Of a stretch of DNA of 64,000 nucleotides, positions 57,339 through 64,000 are shown piece after piece. Location: NCBI GenBank assembly GCA_963814745.1, contig CAWFEA010000001.1, forward strand, positions 310,001 to 374,000, given 5' to 3'. This DNA is from CAWBRT01 sp963814745 (GTDB taxonomy: Bacteria > Acidobacteriota > Terriglobia > Terriglobales > Acidobacteriaceae). The notes beneath the pieces are model-generated. The model was not told the DNA's origin and did not search any database. It saw only the letters and a program-made list of their open reading frames with translations. Position 1 is the stretch's first letter. Every line of letters begins with the position of its first letter. A program made the translations under genes and the position numbers.

Positions 57339-58325
57339 TCAGCCGCGCGCACGGCTGATGTCAAGCCGTTTCTCCTCCTTAAGGAACAGATCGAACGCGC
57401 TGGGAGCGCTGCTCCGTCGCTGGTATTCAGCGAAAATGCGGTATGGCATGGCTCTGGGACTGGTTTTTTTCGCGTACTCAGACTCGATGGCGCACTGGAG
57501 GTAGTGCCAGTTTTCCCGCAACTCCTCGCATGCGAAATCCTTGTGTGTCGCCTCGTTGAGCAAATGCGCTCGCATTTTCTGAATGACCTCCTCTACGCTG
57601 GAAGCAGGCAGTGCAACAACTTTGGCGACAATCGCAAACCTTTGGTAGACGATGCCGTGCGAACTCTTCGGCATCGGTGTGTGGTCTGAGCAACGTTCGT
57701 CAGATTGACGCCACCCAATAAACGGCAGCCCCGCCATCGCGTTTGCAAAGTTTAGCGGTGTCGTCAAGTCGCGCCGTCCGCTAAGAATGAACTTCAGCAA
57801 CTCCGACTGCGCAAAATAGGATTCCTGTAGCTTTAGGTCATCGCGCAGGGAATCAAGCCTCAGATCGCATTCGCGCCAGTTCGCTGCCGCTTCCGCCAAT
57901 TCCCGCTTCCGTTGTTCGCAAAGAGTGCTGATCTCATCTTCGTCCGGCGTCAACAGTACCTGCTTGAGGGCCACCCGCACACGCTCAGCCGATTGCCTAC
58001 TCGCTTCTAGGTGTTCATGCGCAGACCGCCACTCGGATTCGGCATATTTAATGGCAAGGCGGGCGCGTCGCAGCTTCGCCGATGTCGTCTGCTCGGTCTT
58101 GTGCTCTCGCTTAAAAACCTCCAGACGCGAGTAATCGCTAGTCTTGAGCGGTTCCAGCGCCGCGCGAACATCCGCAACCGTATACGCTTGCTGCAACTCC
58201 CAGCCGACGAGTGCCCAGTTTTGCTCCAGAATGAAATACAGAGCATCGCGCGTCAACAATAGGCCGCCATCTGCAATGTCTTCGGGTCGTCCACGTTTTT
58301 TGGGTATTTCGGAAAATAATGTCAA
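57339..58325 (-). CDS. Unknown coiled-coil protein beside tracrRNA
   Basis: 328 aa from TTG 58325. N-terminal FSEIPKKRGRPEDIADGG (basic, AT-hook-like KKRGRP), then LLTRDALYFILEQNWALVGWELQQA, a long charged helical coiled coil (about 70-190), and a mixed C-terminus with three cysteines. No family recognised, no membrane segment. Convergent with tracrRNA, same strand as cas9. Could be a cargo or defence gene. Confidence 0.6.
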   Translation of the reverse strand: MTLFSEIPKKRGRPEDIADGGLLLTRDALYFILEQNWALVGWELQQAYTVADVRAALEPLKTSDYSRLEVFKREHKTEQTTSAKLRRARLAIKYAESEWRSAHEHLEASRQSAERVRVALKQVLLTPDEDEISTLCEQRKRELAEAAANWRECDLRLDSLRDDLKLQESYFAQSELLKFILSGRRDLTTPLNFANAMAGLPFIGWRQSDERCSDHTPMPKSSHGIVYQRFAIVAKVVALPASSVEEVIQKMRAHLLNEATHKDFACEELRENWHYLQCAIESEYAKKTSPRAMPYRIFAEYQRRSSAPSAFDLFLKEEKRLDISRARG

Positions 58326-58365
58326 GCGAAAACACCGTCACCTAAATACAACGATTTCAAGGCTA

Positions 58366-58410
58366 CCGCCACTTAATTGGACCCGTCCAGCCTACGCTCG
58401 CCACTTAATT
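58366..58410. repeat. Two 12-bp direct repeats
   Basis: CGCCACTTAATT at 58367-58378 and 58399-58410, spaced 32 bases. Iteron-like arrangement upstream of the Rep operon; only two copies seen. Confidence 0.4.
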
Positions 58411-58471
58411 CGGAAAAGCCAATTCTGCGCCAAACGGCGATTCCGGAAAGCGCCTTTATTCTGTCCGCGCA

Positions 58472-58864
58472 TTGAACGTGGCGACGCAGACTATGGGCGT
58501 GCGGAGTACGGTCCGACCAAAATCCGGAAAATCGGTTCACCAGTCCGATCCGGGGCTGAGAAGGCCAACACCTCCAGCGACAGCTGGCCGAAAGCTTTGC
58601 CGATCAGAGGTTGGGATTGAGGAGTTCAAGTCCCGCGCAGCGGGGCTCTCTCAGCCTAAAACTGGGCGGGGCGCGGGGTGGAACCCCGCTGAGCCCCAGC
58701 GCGCAGCGCTGGGCTCCTTAAGTCCGCGCCGCGACCGCGAAGCGGGCGCGCTCGATGTTTCCAACATTGAATCACTCGACGATTACTCCGTGCGACAACT
58801 GCTTGAATTCTTCGAAATCCTAAACCGCTGGGATCGGGAGGCACATGGAAAGCAAACCACGTAG
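58472..58864 (+). CDS. Possible small protein, doubtful start
   Basis: The C-terminal part (SLDDYSVRQLLEFFEILNRWDREAHG) looks like a real helix, and its stop overlaps the start of the next gene. The first 90 codons are GC-rich and fall over palindromes, so the real start may be much later (GTG 58790) or the frame may be decayed. No function. Confidence 0.3.
   Translation: MNVATQTMGVRSTVRPKSGKSVHQSDPGLRRPTPPATAGRKLCRSEVGIEEFKSRAAGLSQPKTGRGAGWNPAEPQRAALGSLSPRRDREAGALDVSNIESLDDYSVRQLLEFFEILNRWDREAHGKQTT
58637..58716. other. Palindrome-rich candidate replication origin or transfer site
   Basis: Nested inverted repeats: GGGGCTC with GAGCCCC (58641-58697), GGGGT-GGA-ACCCC (58675-58687) and CCCAGCGC with GCGCTGGG (about 58694-58713). 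Next to the small-gene and Rep operon. Structure is seen; role is inference. Confidence 0.38.
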
Positions 58865-59183
58865 CCGATGCTCGCGACCAGGGGACTTCTCGCTAGCTCT
58901 CTTGCTGTCAACCGTTCGCGTTCGACCACGAGCCCAGAAATGCTCCCAGACAATCACCCTCTGCAATTCATGTATGCGCGCCGTTCTCGCGTTCTTAGAC
59001 GCGTCACCCCTAACCGATCTCCAGCAGCCCGCCATAGCAGCGTGTACGACGATTGCTGGCCCTTCTGCTGTCGTACCCACCGAGCAACCGCCCACATCTA
59101 CAACCGTGGCCCACCAAGACGGCGGCGCGGCAGTGAGTAGCAAGCCCGACAAACCGATATCAACTTTCGAGGAAATTCCATGA
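58845..59183 (+). CDS. Small hypothetical protein
   Basis: 112 aa, start ATG 58845 with gggagg upstream. Contains a CxxC (LCNSCMRAVLAFLD) and a Ser/Thr/Pro-rich tail ending FEEIP. No family recognised. The stop overlaps the next start as ATGA. Confidence 0.5.
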   Translation: MESKPRSRCSRPGDFSLALLLSTVRVRPRAQKCSQTITLCNSCMRAVLAFLDASPLTDLQQPAIAACTTIAGPSAVVPTEQPPTSTTVAHQDGGAAVSSKPDKPISTFEEIP

Positions 59184-59359
59184 AGCGAAAAAAGAAACCG
59201 GCCGGGGAGGGCTATGCCTTCATGTTCCACGGCTCTTACACCGTAAAAAACAAAGCCGAATCCAAGGCGCGGAAGCGCGGGGGATTCCTCATCAGTCGGG
59301 TGCCTCGCGGGTCGAGTAAGCGACGGTACATCGTGCTTACGGAGAGGACGCCATTCTAA
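59180..59359 (+). CDS. Small basic protein
   Basis: 59 aa, very basic (MKRKKKPAGEGYAF...KARKRGGFLISRVPRG). Overlaps both neighbours (ATGA upstream, TAATG downstream), which argues for a translated gene. Possibly nucleic-acid binding. Confidence 0.55.
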   Translation: MKRKKKPAGEGYAFMFHGSYTVKNKAESKARKRGGFLISRVPRGSSKRRYIVLTERTPF

Positions 59360-59673
59360 TGCGTTTCTTCAATCATCGGCGGCACGGTCACATCATCGGT
59401 TCGGTTTATCTGGTGCATTTCGCACGGAGCCATCACGGCGCACAGCATTACATGGGATTCAGTACGAACGTTCCTGAGCGGGTCAAGGCGCATCGGGCGG
59501 GCCGTGGTGCTCCTTTACTGGCGGCGGTAAGCAAGCGCGGAATACCGTGGCGCGTGGTGCGTATCTGGCGACGGAAAGATGGCTTCTTCGAGCAGAGGCT
59601 AAAACGCAACTTTGCTTTACGTGATCTTTGTCCGATGTGCTCCGGGCCTCACGCACACAAGCGAGGGCGCTGA
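59359..59673 (+). CDS. GIY-YIG nuclease-like protein
   Basis: 104 aa. GSVYLVHFARSHHGAQHYMGFSTNVPERVKAHRAGRGA follows the GIY-YIG pattern (Tyr in VYLVHF, YIG as YMG, Arg in ERVKAH, Glu in FEQRLKR), and ends in a Cys pair LCPMCSGPHAH. Family-level call; may be an endonuclease of the element. Confidence 0.65.
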   Translation: MRFFNHRRHGHIIGSVYLVHFARSHHGAQHYMGFSTNVPERVKAHRAGRGAPLLAAVSKRGIPWRVVRIWRRKDGFFEQRLKRNFALRDLCPMCSGPHAHKRGR

Positions 59674-59952
59674 GTTGAGCAGCAGCTTTGCAGGGCGTCG
59701 CGCAAACCAGAGCGGGCAACGGTTCTTGGACGGCTCCGCCCCGCGACTTATACGGCACGCGGCGTCCTGCAAATCTGCTGCTTGGGAGCTGGCCTTCCTG
59801 CTGCCGGTGAGGATCAAAAGCCGTCCCAGGGTGCGGGACAGAGTCCCGCGTCGTGCGCAGCGAAGCGAAGCACGACTGAGTTCCCGGCCCTGTCTAATAG
59901 CCGGGAACTTGCGTACACCATACGCAAACCCAGACGATCCGGCAGGTTCCCG

Positions 59953-60918
59953 GTGATCGACAAGCTCGATGTCCGGATTCCCGCCGATACCCCATTTCAT
60001 CCGGAGTTCGGCAAGCTTTTCCAAGAGCTTCGTTACGATCCCGACAAAGACCCGTTCCGCCCGTCGAGGCACTATTCTTTAGCCGCCGACCTTCGCCCCT
60101 GTGGCTACGACGCTATCCTGCACATGTCTTGCAAATGGGGCAAATTCGGCAATCACAAGCTCGAACTAATTGACACTGGAATGATGCCGTTTTCGCGCCT
60201 TGTCAATGAAGTGGAGCGAATCTTCGAAATTGATGCGCTGCGCTTGGGAATTATGCGCGTGGATTTAGCCGTAGATATTGAAGGTGTTCCGGTTCGGTGG
60301 TTCCAAGCTCGTGTGAAGGCGAAGCATAAGCAATATGTTGCCAACTTCGGTTCGGCGGAATTTGTTGAAATGGGCAAGGGGGGCATACAGACCCTTTACT
60401 TTGGAAAGCGTCCCAACCTTTACCGAATCTACGATAAGGTCGCCGAATACAGACAGCAGCACGCTAAGTTGCTTCGTAAGCTCCCAAAAAATGAACCGAA
60501 GCCCGAATTCCAAGAGCTCTACGGCATTCCAGAGCGGGGATACGTGCTGACGAGGGTGGAAAGGCAGTTCGGAGCGGAAATCCCGGAAGCGCTCGCAACT
60601 GTGGCGGGTTTGACTAACCTCGCCAACTTTCACCCTTTCGCAAAACTGAAGATTTTGACCGGAGGCGAAAAGGAGCCGAACCCAGAGAACTACTCATTTA
60701 TGGAGTACTGCACCGGCATGTATTTACGAGAGATGGCCCAGCGCGAAGGAATGCATGTGGCTCTCAAATTCATTTCCAAGTACAGCAAGCGAAACACAAA
60801 ATGGGTGCTCGAAAAATTCCGGGAGTTTCTTCCTGAGGAACACACAGGAAAATTCATGAACACGGCTTATTTGGATGAAGCGTTTCGGTGCTCGGTGATG
60901 CGGCAATTGGCGGCTTGA
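59953..60918 (+). CDS. Phage/plasmid replication-initiator-like protein
   Basis: 321 aa from GTG 59953; an open frame continues upstream to 59782. DALRLGIMRVDLAVDIEGVPVRWFQ, TLYFGKRPNLYRIYDKVAEYR and GYVLTRVERQFG resemble the rolling-circle replication initiators of filamentous phages and related plasmids (RstA/gene II type): the RxDLAxD strand, the YxKxxE helix and the RvErq strand. A catalytic tyrosine cannot be assigned with certainty. Confidence 0.55.
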   Translation: MIDKLDVRIPADTPFHPEFGKLFQELRYDPDKDPFRPSRHYSLAADLRPCGYDAILHMSCKWGKFGNHKLELIDTGMMPFSRLVNEVERIFEIDALRLGIMRVDLAVDIEGVPVRWFQARVKAKHKQYVANFGSAEFVEMGKGGIQTLYFGKRPNLYRIYDKVAEYRQQHAKLLRKLPKNEPKPEFQELYGIPERGYVLTRVERQFGAEIPEALATVAGLTNLANFHPFAKLKILTGGEKEPNPENYSFMEYCTGMYLREMAQREGMHVALKFISKYSKRNTKWVLEKFREFLPEEHTGKFMNTAYLDEAFRCSVMRQLAA

Positions 60919-60970
60919 ATCAGAACGGAGCGACAATGATTGACAAGTGGCGTATACTTCTCCCCTAAGT

Positions 60971-61147
60971 ATGAAAAAGCAAACGAAGTTACCGAAAGCA
61001 GCGCTTGAGTTCTTTCGAGAGCAGGGCCGGAAGGGAGCGCGGAAGCGCGCTGCCAATCTCACGCCGGAACGGCGAAGCGAAATAGCGCGAAAAGCGGTTC
61101 AGGCGCGCTGGGCTAAGCAGAAGCGAAAGAAAGAATCCGCAGAATAG
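60971..61147 (+). CDS. Small basic helical protein
   Basis: 58 aa from ATG 60971: KAALEFFREQGRKGARKRAANLTPERRSEIARKAVQARWAKQKRKKE. The ERRSEIARKAVQARW motif is common in small proteins next to mobile-element recombinases. Ten bases before the recombinase gene, so co-transcribed. Confidence 0.6.
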   Translation: MKKQTKLPKAALEFFREQGRKGARKRAANLTPERRSEIARKAVQARWAKQKRKKESAE

Positions 61148-61157
61148 CGAGGCGACT

Positions 61158-62621
61158 ATGCAAACGGCAGTTCTTTACGCACGTGTCTCAAGCCGCGAAC
61201 AGGAGCAGGAAGGATTTTCGATTCCCGCTCAATTGAAACTTTTGCGTGATTACGCTTCGAAGAACGGCTTTGAAATATTCGAAGAATTTATCGATGCCGA
61301 AACTGCGAAAACGACCGGACGCACTCGATTCGGCGAGATGCTGAAATTTCTTCGAACTTCACAAGACTGCCGAACCGTTTTAGTCGAAAAAACGGATCGA
61401 CTTTACCGGAATTTGAAGGACTACACGATCCTTGAAGAACTAGACGTAGAAATTCACCTCGTCAAAGAGGGGCAGGTTCTTTCGAAAGATTCGAAATCAC
61501 AAATCAAATTCATGCACGGGATTCAGGTCCTGATGGCCCGGAATTACATCGAGAACCTCAAAGAAGAAGTTCGGAAGGGCATGCGGGAAAAAGCCGAACA
61601 GGGCATCTATCCGAGTCGACCCCCGCTCGGATACGTAAACAACAAAATCGAGCATACGATTGAGGTTCATCCGGGAAATGCTCGAATCGCAAAAAGGATG
61701 TTTGAGCTCTACGCGACGGGGGAACATTCGTTGGCGGAAATACGGAAACTAATCCGGATTGAATTCGGAAAGACCCTTCAAAAGGGGTATATCCACAAGC
61801 TTCTGAGAAATCCCTTTTACAACGGTTTTTTCGAATGGGAATCGAAAACTTTTCGGGGAACGCACGATACGTTTATCGGTCCCGTCCTATTCGAAACTGT
61901 GCAAGCGGTATTAAGGGGACATAACCGCCCGAAATACCGGAAACACGAATTTGCTTTTTCCGGAATTCTGACCTGTGCGCACGACAATTCTACGGTTACG
62001 GCCGAAATCAAAAAGCAAAAATACGTTTATTACCACTGCACCGGATACCGGGGCAAATGCGAATTACCCTATATGCGTCAAGAAACGCTCGGGAAACAAC
62101 TCGGTCAAGTTCTGCGGGATATCCAAATTCCGGATACGGTTCTGGCTCGTTTGCAGTATGCCTTGAGGAAAGAGCAAGACACTTACGCAGAAGCGAAGCG
62201 GCAAGAACGCGCTCGTATGGATCAGCGCTTAGCAGCCATCCGTAAGCGAATGGATCAGGTTTATTCGGATAAATTGGACGGGAAGATCAGTGAGGATTTC
62301 TGGAATCGAAAAAATCAAGAATGGATTGACGACGAGCGAAACGTTTTGACGGCTATCCGGGCGCTTGACGAGCCAATCGCCGAACGCATTCTCGCCCTCG
62401 AAAAGATTTTAGAACTCGCGAACAAGGCTTATTTGCTGTATCAAATGCAGAATTCGGCAGAACAGGGCAAATTACTGAAAAAGGTACTTTCGAACTGCGC
62501 TACGGATGGCGTAACCCTTTATCCCACATATAGAAAACCATTCGACCGTATCTTTGAGAGGGCAAAAAGAAGGCAATGGCGCGCCCTGAGAGATTCGAAC
62601 TCCCGACCTACTGATTCGTAG
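61158..62621 (+). CDS. Large serine recombinase (integrase of the island)
   Basis: 487 aa: resolvase domain with catalytic serine in LYARVSSREQEQEGFSIPAQ, Recombinase domain (PPLGYVNNK ... NPFYNGFFEW), zinc ribbon (CAHDNSTVTAEIKKQKYVYYHC ... CELPY), and a C-terminal coiled coil (about 340-420). The last codons lie in the tRNA gene (WRALRDSNSRPTDS); the natural end is at 49111-49200. ATG 61158 start fits the resolvase N-terminus. Confidence 0.92.
   Translation: MQTAVLYARVSSREQEQEGFSIPAQLKLLRDYASKNGFEIFEEFIDAETAKTTGRTRFGEMLKFLRTSQDCRTVLVEKTDRLYRNLKDYTILEELDVEIHLVKEGQVLSKDSKSQIKFMHGIQVLMARNYIENLKEEVRKGMREKAEQGIYPSRPPLGYVNNKIEHTIEVHPGNARIAKRMFELYATGEHSLAEIRKLIRIEFGKTLQKGYIHKLLRNPFYNGFFEWESKTFRGTHDTFIGPVLFETVQAVLRGHNRPKYRKHEFAFSGILTCAHDNSTVTAEIKKQKYVYYHCTGYRGKCELPYMRQETLGKQLGQVLRDIQIPDTVLARLQYALRKEQDTYAEAKRQERARMDQRLAAIRKRMDQVYSDKLDGKISEDFWNRKNQEWIDDERNVLTAIRALDEPIAERILALEKILELANKAYLLYQMQNSAEQGKLLKKVLSNCATDGVTLYPTYRKPFDRIFERAKRRQWRALRDSNSRPTDS
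62575..62593 (-). repeat. Right attachment site core, within tRNA-Arg
   Basis: Second copy of the 19-bp core; covers the encoded CCA, discriminator and the 3' acceptor and part of the T arm of tRNA-Arg, a typical island insertion point. Also inside the recombinase gene. Confidence 0.85.
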
Positions 62622-62653
62622 TCAGTCGCTCTATCCAGCTGAGCTAAGGGCGC
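62577..62653 (-). tRNA. tRNA-Arg (ACG)
   Basis: 77 nt with acceptor GCGCCCT / AGGGCGC, D arm AGCTCAGCTGGATAGAGC, anticodon stem ACTGA/TCAGT around CTACGAA (anticodon ACG), T arm GGGAG-TTCGAAT-CTCTC, and encoded CCA. Stays intact after insertion. Confidence 0.95.
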
Positions 62654-62673
62654 GCGGGCAGGCCCGTCGTGCT

Positions 62674-62701
62674 GAGTGGACAAAACCTAGGTGGTCCACT
62701 C
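62674..62701. other. Hairpin upstream of hemE
   Basis: 8-bp stem GAGTGGAC / GTCCACTC with a 12-base loop in the tRNA-hemE gap. Possibly an operator or attenuator; no T-run. Confidence 0.35.
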
Positions 62702-62829
62702 TCGACTTCGCTGAGTTTGATTGTAGCGAGCGCGCGTTCGTTCTGTCCAGTGGCGCATTGACGGGCCACTTGTAGACGCGCAACGCCAGGCCCCATTGTC
62801 GGGCCAAAAAATGCTACATTCATAAACTC

Positions 62830-63888
62830 ATGGCTGCCCCGAGATCGCTTTTCGTACAAGCCTGCAAGAAAATGCCCACCATGGCCACACCTGTGTGGTT
62901 TATGCGCCAGGCCGGCCGCTACATGTCCGAATACCGCCAAGTCCGCAAGCACCACTCGCTGGTAGAGATCTGCAAGAAGCCGGCTCTTGCCGCTGAAGTC
63001 ACGATCACCGCAGCCGAGGCGCTGGGGGTGGACGCGGCTATCATTTTTGCCGACCTGCTGCTTCCGCTGGAGGTGATGGGCCTGCCTTTTCAGTTCACCG
63101 CCGGAGAAGGACCGGTCATTGAGCGCCCCATCCGCGAGGCCGATGACGTAAGGGCATTGCGCACCGACCGTGCCAAAGACCTGATGTACGTCTCCGAAGC
63201 GGTCGCACAGGTGGCGAAGCATTTCGGGGAGCGCTTGCCGGTCATCGGCTTCTGCGGTGCACCGTTCACCCTGGCCAGCTACATGGTTGAGGGCGGAGGG
63301 TCGCGAAATTACGTTGAAGTGAAAAAGCTGATGTATCGTTCGCCCGGCCTGTGGGATGAGATGCTGGGCAAACTGGTGGATGTGCTGGCTGAATATGCCG
63401 CCGACCAGGTAAGACATGGCGCCGATGTCCTGCAGGTCTTCGATAGTTGGGTGGGATGCCTCAGTGTCGACGACTACCGCCGCTACGCACTGCCCCGCAC
63501 CACCGAGTTGATCCATCGCCTGCAAGGGGCCGGCGCGCCGGTCATTTACTTCGGAACCGACACGGCCGCACTGCTGCCCTCCATGCAGGAAACCGGGGCG
63601 GAGGTTATTGGGATCGATTGGCGAATTCCGCTCGGCCAGGCTTGGCAAAGCATGGGATACCAGCCGGCGGTGCAGGGGAATCTCGATCCGGTAACATTGT
63701 TCGCGGGGTGGGAGGAGTTGCGGCACCGGGCAGAGGCCATCCTGAACCAGGCAAACGGACGCCCGGGACATATCTTTAACCTTGGGCACGGAATTCTGCC
63801 GCACACGCCGGTGGAGAACGTCAAACGATTGGCTGCCTTCGTCAAGGAGCGCAGCGCCGCTTTGCGCGCACAGGCCACGACATTGTGA
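62830..63888 (+). CDS. hemE: Uroporphyrinogen decarboxylase
   Basis: 352 aa. Converts uroporphyrinogen III to coproporphyrinogen III. TPVWFMRQAGRYMSEYR (active-site signature), DAAIIFADLLLPLEVMGL with the catalytic Asp, and GFCGAPFTLASYMVEGGG. Full family length. Overlaps the next gene at TTGTGA. Confidence 0.95.
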   Translation: MAAPRSLFVQACKKMPTMATPVWFMRQAGRYMSEYRQVRKHHSLVEICKKPALAAEVTITAAEALGVDAAIIFADLLLPLEVMGLPFQFTAGEGPVIERPIREADDVRALRTDRAKDLMYVSEAVAQVAKHFGERLPVIGFCGAPFTLASYMVEGGGSRNYVEVKKLMYRSPGLWDEMLGKLVDVLAEYAADQVRHGADVLQVFDSWVGCLSVDDYRRYALPRTTELIHRLQGAGAPVIYFGTDTAALLPSMQETGAEVIGIDWRIPLGQAWQSMGYQPAVQGNLDPVTLFAGWEELRHRAEAILNQANGRPGHIFNLGHGILPHTPVENVKRLAAFVKERSAALRAQATTL

Positions 63889-64000
63889 GCGACCATCTCC
63901 GGAGCCCCGAAAGTTTGCCAGGTCGGGATTCCCGGCAGGCCATCCTGTTGCTTGCGCACGGCAGCCCCGATCGCGTGGAAGACATTGCGGAGTATCTGCG
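63885..64000 (+). CDS. hemH: Ferrochelatase, 5' end
   Basis: Begins at GTG 63885 overlapping the hemE stop; runs off the window. AILLLAHGSPDRVEDIAEYLR is the ferrochelatase N-terminus (LLLxHGSP). Inserts iron into porphyrin. Position after hemE supports the call. Confidence 0.75.
   Translation, partial: MSDHLRSPESLPGRDSRQAILLLAHGSPDRVEDIAEYL

Noticed and set aside
61158..62621. Tyrosine integrase expected at a tRNA site
   Set aside because: The N-terminal resolvase serine motif and zinc ribbon show it is a large serine recombinase.

Overview
The window looks like chromosome from a Gram-negative, GC-rich soil-type bacterium, most likely an Acidobacteriota (Terriglobia). This is an inference from gene style: an LPS inner-core operon (waaA, lpxK, rfaE1, rfaE2, heptosyltransferase), ResB/CcsA system II cytochrome maturation, many multihaem c-type cytochromes with NHL beta-propeller proteins, DUF3108 and S53 peptidase types, and repeated transglutaminase / circularly permuted ATP-grasp / alpha-E genes. 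No rRNA or marker gene here fixes the taxon.

Layout. 1-5.2 kb: a frameshifted RNA m5U methyltransferase, a YciI-like protein, ComEC and small genes. 5.2-11.8 kb (minus): the LPS core operon. 11.9-14.0 kb (minus): a polar amino acid ABC transporter without its binding protein. 14.3-17.8 kb (plus): dGTPase-like protein, Ogt and a divergent, frameshifted HemA-like gene. 18.0-20.6 kb (minus): a sigma-54 two-component pair. 21.7-35.9 kb (minus): CcsA, ResB, then a large extracellular-electron-transfer-like cluster with four multihaem cytochromes (16, 12, 4 and 4 haem motifs), two NHL proteins, a parvulin-type PPIase and an outer-membrane barrel. 36-39 kb: VWA protein with a truncated inverted copy, and small secreted proteins. 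38.9-45.7 kb (minus): transglutaminase / ATP-grasp / alpha-E genes; the upstream pair is shredded by frameshifts. 45.9-49.0 kb: histidine kinase remnant, MFS transporter, sedolisin remnant.

49.1-62.6 kb is a mobile island inserted in the 3' end of tRNA-Arg(ACG). A 19-bp core repeat (49094-49112 and 62575-62593) bounds it. It carries a UDG-like protein, a 39-repeat type II-C CRISPR array, cas2, cas1, cas9, a tracrRNA, an unknown coiled-coil protein, a small-gene operon with a GIY-YIG protein, a Rep-like protein and a large serine recombinase ending inside the tRNA gene. The recombinase frame continues at the far left end of the island, so attP lies inside the recombinase gene and integration replaces its last residues. 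Every CRISPR repeat carries a sigma70-like promoter ending in the -10 TACACT, the tracrRNA anti-repeat covers the whole repeat, and Cas9 (about 1068 aa restored) is split by a one-base deletion just before its PAM-interacting domain.

After the island the chromosome resumes with hemE and the start of hemH. Several unrelated genes carry one-base indels, often in short homopolymers, so consensus errors must be excluded before reading any of these frameshifts, including that of cas9, as biology.
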